Assembly: GCF_018614975.1 (NCBI RefSeq)
Contig: NZ_JAGGNR010000016.1
Location: 1-64,000 of the forward strand
Reading direction: 5' to 3'
Source of the DNA: Paenibacillus polymyxa
GTDB lineage: Bacteria > Bacillota > Bacilli > Paenibacillales > Paenibacillaceae
Length of the DNA stretch: 64,000 nt
The position numbers and the translations under genes were made by a program. This document shows positions 45,497 to 53,418 of this stretch, piece by piece. How positions within the stretch are numbered: position 1 is the stretch's first letter; each line of letters opens with the position of its first letter. The notes under the pieces were generated by a model that made no database searches, was not told where the DNA came from, and worked only from the letters and a program-made list of their open reading frames with translations.

Positions 45497-45958
45497 GGCC
45501 CGAATTCGATTGACGGCATGGAAGACAGATGATTTAATCATGCCTTCACTGCGATTCACCAGCTCTGCCGTTTCCTTAATGGAGTATCCATGGATGAGGC
45601 GAAGTTCTAATATTTTACGATGTTCCGTGTTGTTAATGTGGGAGACAAGATCATGAACACCTTCGCTAATTTCAAGGTGGGATGTATCGACGTGATGGGT
45701 AGGTACCTCCAGACGGCTGTCTCGTCTGAGTGTACGGGTCCGTCTGCGGAAGCTGTCCATTGCCAGGTTACGGGCAATGCGTTTGAGATAATAGAGAAGC
45801 CGATCTTCAGGGATATCCACGTTAACATTCATCAGTCGTATGAAACAATCCTGTGCCAGATCTTCTGCGTCTTGCGGTTGTTTGACGATATGGGATAGAT
45901 ACCTTGTGATTTCTGATTTATAGTTGACATAAGCATCATTAATTTGTGTGCTGTTCAT
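45482..45958 (-). CDS. ECF-type RNA polymerase sigma factor
   Basis: This 158-residue protein has region 2 (Q-D-A-E-D-L-A-Q-D-C-F-I-R-L, then Y-L-K-R-I-A-R-N-L-A-M-D-S-F-R-R) and region 4 (L-E-L-R-L-I-H-G-Y-S-I-K-E-T-A-E-L-V-N-R-S-E-G-M-I-K). No anti-sigma gene is adjacent, which is unusual for ECF factors. Its promoter region has the same operator architecture as the ABC efflux operon further right, so it is probably controlled by the divergent two-component system. Confidence 0.9.
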   Translation of the reverse strand: MNSTQINDAYVNYKSEITRYLSHIVKQPQDAEDLAQDCFIRLMNVNVDIPEDRLLYYLKRIARNLAMDSFRRRTRTLRRDSRLEVPTHHVDTSHLEISEGVHDLVSHINNTEHRKILELRLIHGYSIKETAELVNRSEGMIKSSVFHAVNRIRAKVIS

Positions 45959-46026
45959 ATGATGTGAATCCCCCTTGGATACAGATCAGGCTTGGGTCCG
46001 GTCTGGTATGAGTCTCTTCTGATCCA

Positions 46027-46081
46027 AGTATATCGGGAGGTTGTTTCCAAAAGGTTCAGAGTTGTATCGGAGTTGTAACAT
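46027..46081 (-). promoter_or_regulatory. Operator and -10 of sigma gene (three-repeat site A)
   Basis: Read on the minus strand, TTACAA, ATACAA and AAACAA repeats begin at offsets 0, 11 and 32, and TATACT (-10) follows at 46032-46027. The first two repeats form a 25-base block (46081-46057) that matches site B upstream of the efflux operon at 21 positions with equal distance to the -10. Confidence 0.65.
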
Positions 46082-46173
46082 TTCGTGCTTCCCTCTATTC
46101 AAGCATACGGCTTGGGATACAAAATAAAAGCAGATGAAGGAAATTCATAGAGCAGGGAGATTACGAAAGTATC

Positions 46174-46887
46174 ATGAGACAAAAAGAGATTTTAATTATT
46201 GAGGACGAGGAGTCCATTCGCGATATTTTGTCCTATTCGTTACGTAAGGAAGGATTTGAGATCAAGGAAGCAGCTACGGGAAAAGAGGGGCTGGATCTGC
46301 TTCGGGATTCGAAGCCGGATCTGATCCTGCTGGATCTGATGCTGCCGGATATGAGCGGTTTTGATGTGTGCAGACAACTATCTGTGAACTCCAAGATACC
46401 CGTCATCATGATCACTGCGAAGTCGGACATGCTGGACAAGGTACTTGGTATGGAGCTTGGGGCGGATGATTATATCACGAAGCCTTTTGATATCCGTGAG
46501 GTGGTTGCGCGCATTCGGGCGATCTTTCGCCGGATTGATCTGATTAGCGAGACACTGGAGAATCAGTCCTATGAGGTGGTAAGGCTAGGCAAGCATATTG
46601 AGATCCGCAAGGATGAACGTGAAGTGTGGAAAGACGGGGAACGGGCAGGACTCACGAATAAGGAATATGATCTGTTGTTATTTCTCGTGACCTATCATCG
46701 CAAGGTGCATACACGTTCTGAACTGCTGGACAAGGTATGGGGATTTGATTTTGCAGGGGATACCCGAACGGTGGACATTCATGTGCAACGGATTCGCAAG
46801 AAACTGGATAGTGGGGTGCAAGGTATCTCGATGATTGAAACGGTATTCGGTGTGGGGTACAAGCTGAATATTCAGGTACAGACATGA
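46174..46887 (+). CDS. OmpR/PhoB family response regulator
   Basis: The 237-residue protein has a receiver domain (I-I-E-D-E-E-S at the start, phospho-acceptor Asp54 in L-L-D-L-M-L-P-D, Lys in T-K-P-F-D) and a winged-helix DNA-binding domain (Y-D-L-L-L-F-L, G-D-T-R-T-V-D-I-H-V-Q-R-I-R-K-K). It overlaps the kinase gene by four bases. It probably binds the three-repeat operators on both sides of the locus. Confidence 0.95.
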   Translation: MRQKEILIIEDEESIRDILSYSLRKEGFEIKEAATGKEGLDLLRDSKPDLILLDLMLPDMSGFDVCRQLSVNSKIPVIMITAKSDMLDKVLGMELGADDYITKPFDIREVVARIRAIFRRIDLISETLENQSYEVVRLGKHIEIRKDEREVWKDGERAGLTNKEYDLLLFLVTYHRKVHTRSELLDKVWGFDFAGDTRTVDIHVQRIRKKLDSGVQGISMIETVFGVGYKLNIQVQT

Positions 46888-48350
46888 AGTGGACAATCCA
46901 GTTCAAGATGGTGGTGCTATTCTCGGTCATTGTATTTATCGGATTCTCGGTTCTGCTGATTCTGTCCAATAAGGTAGCTCAGGAGAATATGTACCGGGAA
47001 GTACATGAGGATATGGTGCAATCCAAAAGAAATCTGGACATCGCGCTGAATCAGTACTTTCTGATTCATAACAAACGCATGAGCAGAGACTCGCTTGAAG
47101 CAGGAAGCCGCGAGCTCGCGGAGCAGATTGGATCAGCCGTTGGTGGGGAGATTATAGTATACCGCCCCGATGCTTCGCCATACGGATCTGTTGGCAGAGA
47201 GGCTAACGTTGCTAAGCGGTCTGACCTTCCTGATGTGGAGGAAGCCATACAGTCCCGGATTGCTTACACCACAGTTGTGGATAAGGGCCGGGTCACAGCC
47301 AGTCTGTCCTTCCCGCTCCAGATGGATCAACAATTGATTGGAATCGTACAGATGAAGAAGGATTACACGGAATTGTTCAAACGTAACCTTCGTTTTCAAA
47401 ATACGATCAAGTTGTTTGCAGCGGTTATTTTTGTATTTGTATTTATCGCATCCATCTTTATCTCCCGGAAAATTACACAACCTATCCGTGTACTCACGAA
47501 ACGTTCTGCGGAAGTGGCCCAGGGAAGTCTGAATGCGGACATTCAGATTACGACCAAGGATGAGATCGGTGAACTGGCTTCAAGCTTCACCGTCATGATT
47601 GATCGGGTACGGGAGCAGATTGATGTGATTGAGCGAGAGCGGGACGAAGTGAAGCAAGTACAGGCCCGAAGCAAAGTTTTTTTTGACAATGTAACGCATG
47701 AATTGAAGACACCCTTAACGACGATTCTGGGGTACGCCCAGATTTTACGGGATAACGGGTTTACCGACCAGGACTTTTTTGACAAAGGCATGAATTATAT
47801 CATCAAGGAAAGCCAGCGTCTCAACACGATGGTTGCGGATATTCTGGAGGTCTCGGTCTCCTCAGCGGTCATTCAGGCGTACCGATTAGAACGTATCGAT
47901 ATATCAGATATTATTCGTGAAGCTTGTGAGGACATGTCGATTAAGGCGGGCAAGTACAATATAGGCATTCACTATGAGCTGGAGGAACATCAGTATTTAC
48001 AGGGAGATCGGGATAAGTTGAAGGAGGTCTTCCTCAATATCCTGGATAATTCGGTCAAGTACAGTGATGTGAACTCCATCATCGAAGTACAATCCTTCCG
48101 GTTAGGTGATTCCATCGCTATTGTGATCCGTGATCAGGGGGAAGGAATCGGTGCTGAAGCGCTCCAGCATGTATTTGAACCCTTTTACCAGGATAAAGGA
48201 ATCAACAGGGCCGAGAAAGGCAGTGCCGGGCTGGGGTTGTCTATTGTGAAGAATATCGTTGAGCGTCATGGAGGAACAGTGGAGATGAAGAGCATCATGC
48301 GGCAAGGGACACAAGTAAATATCAGTCTTCCGGGGGAAAGGAACGCATGA
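46884..48350 (+). CDS. Sensor histidine kinase
   Basis: This 488-residue kinase has two membrane segments (about 10-30 and 172-192) around an extracellular sensor of some 140 residues. A HAMP domain, HisKA with His272 in N-V-T-H-E-L-K-T-P-L and an ATPase domain (N-I-L-D-N-S-V-K-Y, D-Q-G-E-G-I-G, G-S-A-G-L-G-L-S-I) follow. It overlaps both flanking genes by four bases. The signal is unknown; the efflux genes downstream suggest a toxic or envelope-acting compound. Confidence 0.94.
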   Translation: MKWTIQFKMVVLFSVIVFIGFSVLLILSNKVAQENMYREVHEDMVQSKRNLDIALNQYFLIHNKRMSRDSLEAGSRELAEQIGSAVGGEIIVYRPDASPYGSVGREANVAKRSDLPDVEEAIQSRIAYTTVVDKGRVTASLSFPLQMDQQLIGIVQMKKDYTELFKRNLRFQNTIKLFAAVIFVFVFIASIFISRKITQPIRVLTKRSAEVAQGSLNADIQITTKDEIGELASSFTVMIDRVREQIDVIERERDEVKQVQARSKVFFDNVTHELKTPLTTILGYAQILRDNGFTDQDFFDKGMNYIIKESQRLNTMVADILEVSVSSAVIQAYRLERIDISDIIREACEDMSIKAGKYNIGIHYELEEHQYLQGDRDKLKEVFLNILDNSVKYSDVNSIIEVQSFRLGDSIAIVIRDQGEGIGAEALQHVFEPFYQDKGINRAEKGSAGLGLSIVKNIVERHGGTVEMKSIMRQGTQVNISLPGERNA

Positions 48351-49510
48351 GACATCCTGGATTTTGGCGTAAAAACCGTGACAGATTGATGCTGTCCGGG
48401 TTGTTGATCGCATTTGTCAGCGGAATTTTCGGGATTAGCAGCCTGTTCAGTATCGGAAATCTCAAGCCTAGAACGGTAATTTTGCCAAGTGAGCAGTTCA
48501 ACAGCCGTCTGGCGCCACCACCAAGCAGTACGATTCAGATTGAGTCGGCGACCAAGATTCCAAATGACTTTGCGATCTTTGATTTTGAAGTGTTAGACCG
48601 GAATACAATTATATTTAATCAACCGGAATTTTCCTATTCAGGGCTCAAGCTGTCTCTCCTGCATCTGGATGATAAGGAAGTGAAGAACATTGCGGCTAAT
48701 ACGGATTACGGCGTAACGCTCAGCCCGGATCACAAGAAGATCATATACTCCCAGTATCGGTCAGGTCAGACGCAGAAGACAACGTATGAGTATATCATAC
48801 AGAGCGGGGAACGTCGCAAGCTTCCGAACGACAACCTGTATTATCGAGTGTTTGCAGGGAACGACTCCTACATCGGTCAGGATGATCTGTTATTTAAACA
48901 AGTTGATCTGAGCCAGGGGACGAGTCATGTCATCTACACGTATGAAGAGCTGATGAGGATGTTCACAGGACCAAAACAAGGGAAAGGTTCGAGTGATACG
49001 TTTATCGTTATGGATGTGTTGCAGGTCAGTGAGGATCACGAGCAGTTTTATATACTTGTGATGCTGAAAGATAAGTATGCCATCTATCGTGTATCGCTTG
49101 AGGATGAGCATGAAGTGAAGACGTATGCTTCAATGGAAGACATTCAACAGTACAAGTTGCTGAAAAATGGTGACATGCTCATCCAGGGAACGATGAATAA
49201 GGTACAGGGGCTGTATCGGTATCATGCAGCAGAGGAGCAGTATGATCTGTTATTACAAGGTTCGATCTGGGGCTTCGATCTGGATGCAGATGAATCTCGA
49301 ATCGCTTACTTTTTCCCGATCGACAGTCAGAATCAGAAGAATGAGTTGCATGTTGCCTACTTGAATGACAGCAAGATTTCGTCCGATACGGTGATCTATC
49401 GCAATATGGATAACTTCATTAATCTGAAATGGAATGACGATGAATTATTTGCTGTAAGCAGCTCAGTGGGTAAAAGTGAAATGTACCGCTTTAGTTTCAG
49501 AGCCTGGTAA
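48347..49510 (+). CDS. Membrane-anchored propeller-like protein
   Basis: This 387-residue protein has one N-terminal membrane segment (L-M-L-S-G-L-L-I-A-F-V-S-G-I-F-G-I), then an extracellular part with repeating blade-like segments (L-S-P-D-H-K-K-I-I-Y-S, D-A-D-E-S-R-I-A-Y-F). These recall TolB or DPP IV beta-propellers. It overlaps the kinase gene, so it is part of the signalling operon and may help sense the signal. No enzyme motif was recognised. Confidence 0.65.
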   Translation: MRHPGFWRKNRDRLMLSGLLIAFVSGIFGISSLFSIGNLKPRTVILPSEQFNSRLAPPPSSTIQIESATKIPNDFAIFDFEVLDRNTIIFNQPEFSYSGLKLSLLHLDDKEVKNIAANTDYGVTLSPDHKKIIYSQYRSGQTQKTTYEYIIQSGERRKLPNDNLYYRVFAGNDSYIGQDDLLFKQVDLSQGTSHVIYTYEELMRMFTGPKQGKGSSDTFIVMDVLQVSEDHEQFYILVMLKDKYAIYRVSLEDEHEVKTYASMEDIQQYKLLKNGDMLIQGTMNKVQGLYRYHAAEEQYDLLLQGSIWGFDLDADESRIAYFFPIDSQNQKNELHVAYLNDSKISSDTVIYRNMDNFINLKWNDDELFAVSSSVGKSEMYRFSFRAW

Positions 49511-49532
49511 GCTGCGGAAGGTATACGAGTAT

Positions 49533-49586
49533 AAGACCTTGGTCTGATAGAGCTGACGATATCTGCTCTTCGGACAAGGTCTTTTT
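49533..49586 (+). terminator. Terminator after sensor operon
   Basis: AAGACCTTGG pairs with ACAAGGTCTT; an inner stem AGAGC with GCTCT adds stability, and a T-run follows. Confidence 0.75.
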
Positions 49587-49594
49587 GTTATGAC

Positions 49595-49649
49595 ATGTTA
49601 CAAGTTGGATACAACTCCGGCCAGCCCGGATACATCTCCACCCTATAAT
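49595..49649 (+). promoter_or_regulatory. Operator and -10 of efflux operon (three-repeat site B)
   Basis: TTACAA, ATACAA and ATACAT repeats begin at offsets 0, 11 and 32, with TATAAT at 49644-49649, 24 bases after the first block (49595-49619). Spacing is identical to site A in front of the sigma gene. No -35 match is evident, so activation by the response regulator is likely. Confidence 0.65.
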
Positions 49650-49712
49650 GAAAAGGGAATATTCTACGCGAATCCATACATATACAGCAAGTAGAAAGGA
49701 AGAAATGCAGTA

Positions 49713-50396
49713 ATGCTTCAAGTTGAACAATTATCCCACTCGTTCCGCAATGGCCAGGGAACCGTGCCGGTGCTTCAGGATATCAACCTGACGATTGGAG
49801 AAGGCAAGATGGTAGCCCTGCTGGGCAGTTCTGGTTCGGGCAAATCCACACTGTTGAATCTGATGGCAGGGCTCATGAAACCGGATCAGGGCAAGATTCT
49901 AATTGCGGGACAAGATATTGTACGTTTCAGTGAAAATCGCCTGGCTGAGTTCAGGCGCAGTCATATCGGGTTTATTTTTCAATCCTATGAGCTGCTGTCC
50001 AATCTTACGATCCGGGAAAATGTAGAGTTACCCTTGGTATTTATGGGGATAAGTCCTTCAAAACGCAAAGCAAAAGCATTAAAGCTGCTGGAACAAGTGG
50101 GACTGGGTGAAAAAGCAAACTTGTTCCCGTCTCAGTTGTCGGGCGGTCAACAACAACGTGTCAGTATTGCACGTTCGCTCATTACCGAACCCTCGGTGAT
50201 CTTTGCGGATGAGCCTACCGGGAATCTGGATACCGAGACGGAGGAAGAGATCATTGCGATTTTGCAGCAGCTTAACCGGGATATGAATACAACCTTTGTC
50301 ATTGTGACACATGAAGCAGAGGTCGCGGAGCAGATGCAAGTTGTGCTTACACTGCAACATGGAATACTGGTCGAAGAAGCTGTAAGGGAAGATTGA
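49713..50396 (+). CDS. ABC transporter ATPase, MacB/LolD type
   Basis: This 227-residue ATPase has Walker A G-S-S-G-S-G-K-S-T, signature L-S-G-G-Q-Q-Q-R and Walker B V-I-F-A-D-E-P-T-G-N-L-D. The motif E-P-T-G-N-L-D marks the MacB/LolD/FtsE branch. It powers the mechanotransmission-type permease encoded 18 bases downstream. AGAAAGGAAG precedes the ATG. Confidence 0.93.
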   Translation: MLQVEQLSHSFRNGQGTVPVLQDINLTIGEGKMVALLGSSGSGKSTLLNLMAGLMKPDQGKILIAGQDIVRFSENRLAEFRRSHIGFIFQSYELLSNLTIRENVELPLVFMGISPSKRKAKALKLLEQVGLGEKANLFPSQLSGGQQQRVSIARSLITEPSVIFADEPTGNLDTETEEEIIAILQQLNRDMNTTFVIVTHEAEVAEQMQVVLTLQHGILVEEAVRED

Positions 50397-50414
50397 GGCA
50401 AAAGGAGAGGAAAT

Positions 50415-51785
50415 GTGAGAATACGGGATGTAGCACGTATGGCCTGGGGACAGATCATTCGCAGAAAAATGGTCACACTGCTGTGCATGATGGGGCTGTC
50501 CATCGGCTCTGCCGCCATGATCATTGCACTTAGTGTGGGGCAGTCCGTACAGACCTATAGCGAGAAAACATTGAACGACAATTACAAAATGGATGAAATT
50601 ACAATTACGCCAAATGAAGGCATACGTACTGGGAACGGCAAGGAGAGCGGTCAGACATCGAAGTTTGAACGGGGTGCGCTGACGTTGGAAAAGATTCAGA
50701 TTATCCAAAGACTTCCTCATGTTGTTGCTGTGGCTCCTATGTTAAAGCTGGATTCGCTGGAAATGGTGCTTCCGGATGGTCGCAGCACATATGTTGAGGT
50801 CATCGGTACCCAGCTGGAGACCCTGTGCGGGTTTGGATACAAGTATGCAGAGGGACGTGGGGCAGAGGATGGTCGTATAGCAGTGACCAGTTATGGGGCT
50901 GCATTTGGACTCGTGGACCCCAAAGTAACTCAGAAGTTATTTGAGCAGTTGAATGCTGATCCGTATAACAATGAGCTTTTGGAGCAGTTTACGGAAATGT
51001 CAGGGAAGCAGGATCAGCTGGTTCAGCAGCGTATTCAGTTCCGATATGAAGATTATGCAAATGCGAGCAAAACCAAAATGAGTGGCTCTATACGCGTGTC
51101 TGGAGAACTGACGAAACCTTCCAACATGGATGAGATGAGCGCTCAAAGCGATAAAAAAGTATATTTGCCACTCGATACAGCTCGTGCACTGCAGGATGAG
51201 CTTGGATTACAGCAGGCCGATAGCAGTGCGGCCAAACAACTTAACTCAGCTCTGGTCAAGGTTGAGGACAAACGTTATGTATCCCAGGTGGAAGAACAGA
51301 TTAAAAAGCTGACGTTAAACACACAGAGTAATCTGTTCCAGGAGGAAGCGATGGCAGGCCAATTGGCGATGTATCAGAAAGCGGCATTGGGGATCGGTGG
51401 TTTTATCATGCTGCTGGCCTCATTATCCATTATCGTAGCGATGATTATGTCTACGCATCAGCGGCGTAAACAGATTGGTGTCATGAAGGTGCTGGGTGCA
51501 AATCTGTGGCAGATCCGCCAGATGTTTATTACGGAAGCAGCGATGCTTGGATTAATGGGCGGCGTGGCTGGTGTGGGGATTGCCTTTGCTGCCCTCGGCG
51601 GGGTGAATAGTCTGCTGGCGAGTCAGATGGCAGATCAGATGAATGGTCCGATGACCGTGGTTATTCAGCAGTCGGCTCTGCCACTTGGCATCGTGTTTGC
51701 TGTTCTGGTTGGCATTGTATCGGGGATATATCCGGCAATCATCGCATCCCGAACCAACGCATTAACTGTGATCAAATCAATGTAA
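50415..51785 (+). CDS. MacB-like ABC permease
   Basis: This 456-residue protein starts at GTG 50415 behind AAAGGAGAGG. A first membrane helix (about 25-45) is followed by a large extracellular domain (about 50-310), then three helices and the FtsX-like region (M-S-T-H-Q-R-R-K-Q-I-G-V-M-K-V-L-G-A). It forms an efflux or lipoprotein-extraction type complex with the ATPase and the adaptor. The substrate may be a peptide or antibiotic. Confidence 0.9.
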   Translation: MRIRDVARMAWGQIIRRKMVTLLCMMGLSIGSAAMIIALSVGQSVQTYSEKTLNDNYKMDEITITPNEGIRTGNGKESGQTSKFERGALTLEKIQIIQRLPHVVAVAPMLKLDSLEMVLPDGRSTYVEVIGTQLETLCGFGYKYAEGRGAEDGRIAVTSYGAAFGLVDPKVTQKLFEQLNADPYNNELLEQFTEMSGKQDQLVQQRIQFRYEDYANASKTKMSGSIRVSGELTKPSNMDEMSAQSDKKVYLPLDTARALQDELGLQQADSSAAKQLNSALVKVEDKRYVSQVEEQIKKLTLNTQSNLFQEEAMAGQLAMYQKAALGIGGFIMLLASLSIIVAMIMSTHQRRKQIGVMKVLGANLWQIRQMFITEAAMLGLMGGVAGVGIAFAALGGVNSLLASQMADQMNGPMTVVIQQSALPLGIVFAVLVGIVSGIYPAIIASRTNALTVIKSM

Positions 51786-51813
51786 TTTTATCAGCGAAAG
51801 GGAAATTGGGCAC

Positions 51814-52890
51814 ATGAAGAAATGGATTAAAATCATCATCACTGTTGTACTTTTGGCAGGTGCAGGGTACTGGCTGTATGAAAAGTACAAGCCAAAACCG
51901 GAGGCGCCTATAGAGATTCCGCCCCCGATTACCTTTGATGTGACACAGGAAACGATGACGCAAACGATACAGGTGAAGGGGAAATCCGTATACACTGATC
52001 AGACGGATATTTTTGCTCCGTATGCTTCCAACATCAAGCAGTGGCATGTGAAAAGTGGTGAGCAGGTGAGCAAAGGCGATATCCTGTTTACCCTCGATAC
52101 CTCAACGTTACAAACGGAAGTGGAACAGTTGCAGAGTGATCTGGAGAAAGCTCAGCTGGAAAACAAGATGAATCAGGTTAGCCTGGATCAGGCGAATATG
52201 AGCGAGTCACTTGGCGTGACGGAAGAGGAGCGCAAGAAGGCATTTGCAGATCGGGAAGGCAAACGTCTGACGAATGAATTGAATCAAAAAGCGTTGGTAC
52301 TCAAGGAGAAGGAGATACAGAAAAAGCAGGCAGTAATAAGTAAGTCTGTTGTATATGCTTCCGCTTCCGGTATATTTCAGATGAATGAAGAGGACAGCAA
52401 GACACGTGCGGTGACGGAAGGACAGCTGATGGGGTCCATTACAAACATCAGCAAACTGAAATTTATGACGATTGTTGGTGAAGAAGAGATGTTCAGGCTC
52501 AAGGTGGGAATGTCGGTTAAGGTGCGAATGACAGCGCAGAAAGACCTGCAATTCACCGGGAAGGTAAGTAAGGTGTCCAAATTCGCCCGCAAGAGTACCG
52601 ATACGGACCTCAAGCAAGCTTCCCAGTTTGACGTGGTCATTGATCTGAAGCCGGACGCCAGAATGTATGGAGGCGTGAGTCTGGAAGGCGATATCGAGAC
52701 AATGCGGAAGGACAAAGTGACCGTTGTGTCCAGCCTGGCCATTATGCGTGATCAGACCGAACCTTACGTACTGTTAGACAAAGGCAATGGACAGACCGAG
52801 CCGCTGACGATCCAGGCTGGAATGGAATCGGGGGACAAGACGGAAGTAGTTAGCGGGTTGAAACCGGGAGATATAGTCGTTTTGCCCTAG
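51814..52890 (+). CDS. Efflux periplasmic-adaptor (HlyD/MacA-like) protein
   Basis: This 358-residue protein has one N-terminal membrane anchor (I-I-I-T-V-V-L-L-A-G-A-G-Y-W-L), a biotinyl-lipoyl-like segment (W-H-V-K-S-G-E-Q-V-S-K-G-D-I-L-F), a coiled-coil hairpin (about 105-180) and a beta-barrel region with V-V-G-E-E-E-M-F. It would dock on the MacB-like permease from outside. It is the last gene of the operon. Confidence 0.88.
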   Translation: MKKWIKIIITVVLLAGAGYWLYEKYKPKPEAPIEIPPPITFDVTQETMTQTIQVKGKSVYTDQTDIFAPYASNIKQWHVKSGEQVSKGDILFTLDTSTLQTEVEQLQSDLEKAQLENKMNQVSLDQANMSESLGVTEEERKKAFADREGKRLTNELNQKALVLKEKEIQKKQAVISKSVVYASASGIFQMNEEDSKTRAVTEGQLMGSITNISKLKFMTIVGEEEMFRLKVGMSVKVRMTAQKDLQFTGKVSKVSKFARKSTDTDLKQASQFDVVIDLKPDARMYGGVSLEGDIETMRKDKVTVVSSLAIMRDQTEPYVLLDKGNGQTEPLTIQAGMESGDKTEVVSGLKPGDIVVLP

Positions 52891-52922
52891 ACGAACGGTC
52901 GAATCGACCTTGAAAAACACGA

Positions 52923-52957
52923 GGTTCATCGTGGCATTTAGCCATGATGAGCCTTTG
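52923..52957 (+). terminator. Terminator-like hairpin after efflux operon
   Basis: GGTTCATCGTGGC pairs with GCCATGATGAGCC (two G-T pairs) around five bases, followed by TTTGG. The T-run is weak. Confidence 0.5.
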
Positions 52958-53035
52958 GTGTGGTTAGGGGCAAGGGATGTCCAGATTCCTGCCTGAATTA
53001 TGGAAAAAAAATATAATTAAATTTAGTTAATTCAA

Positions 53036-53064
53036 TTTACAGTAATTTTTACATGTCGTATAAT
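53036..53064 (+). promoter_or_regulatory. Sigma-A promoter upstream of cellulase
   Basis: TTTACA and TATAAT are separated by 17 bases, near-perfect for sigma-A. The start of transcription should fall about 53071, at the edge of an AAGGAGG sequence. Confidence 0.7.
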
Positions 53065-53109
53065 CAGAACATAAGGAGGTGACACCGTACATCATGTTTG
53101 TAGATGGAT

Positions 53110-53129
53110 AGGCGAAGGCCTTTTTTTTT
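53110..53129 (+). terminator. Mini hairpin with T9, possible attenuator
   Basis: AGGC and GCCT frame a GAAG tetraloop followed by nine T. It lies 40 bases after the predicted start of transcription, so it may attenuate the cellulase transcript. Confidence 0.45.
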
Positions 53130-53138
53130 AACTCCTTG

Positions 53139-53153
53139 AAGAAAGCGCTTACC
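53139..53153 (+). promoter_or_regulatory. cre-like site before cellulase
   Basis: AAGAAAGCGCTTACC matches the CcpA consensus at 13 of 15 positions and contains the palindromic core AAGCGCTT. A position downstream of the promoter fits a roadblock mode. Confidence 0.5.
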
Positions 53154-53418
53154 CAAATTTAGGATTCAGACATCCCATAAGTCATTGTTCACACTTCTTC
53201 ATGTCTAACACACGTTCAACCACACCCACCATATTATACTCACTCACATGATTCGCCCTCACACACCATTTGTTTGCTCAAGATTCCAGTCATACAACCA
53301 TTTCTTTTGGAGGTGATACAACCAACTCATCCGAACGTTCTCTTCGTGCTAAGCATCATAATGACACAGAGGATCAGACATGAGTACAACCCAATCTAAC
53401 TAAAGGAAAGGTGGAACT

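Larger units (their letters stand above)
52891..53418. other. Regulatory gap before cellulase
   Basis: The 528-base gap contains a terminator-like hairpin (52923-52953), a consensus sigma-A promoter (53036-53064), a strong SD-like AAGGAGG with a tiny ORF and mini-hairpin plus T9 (53073-53129), and a cre-like site (53139-53153). The remaining 250 bases before the cellulase show no clear feature. Confidence 0.7.
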
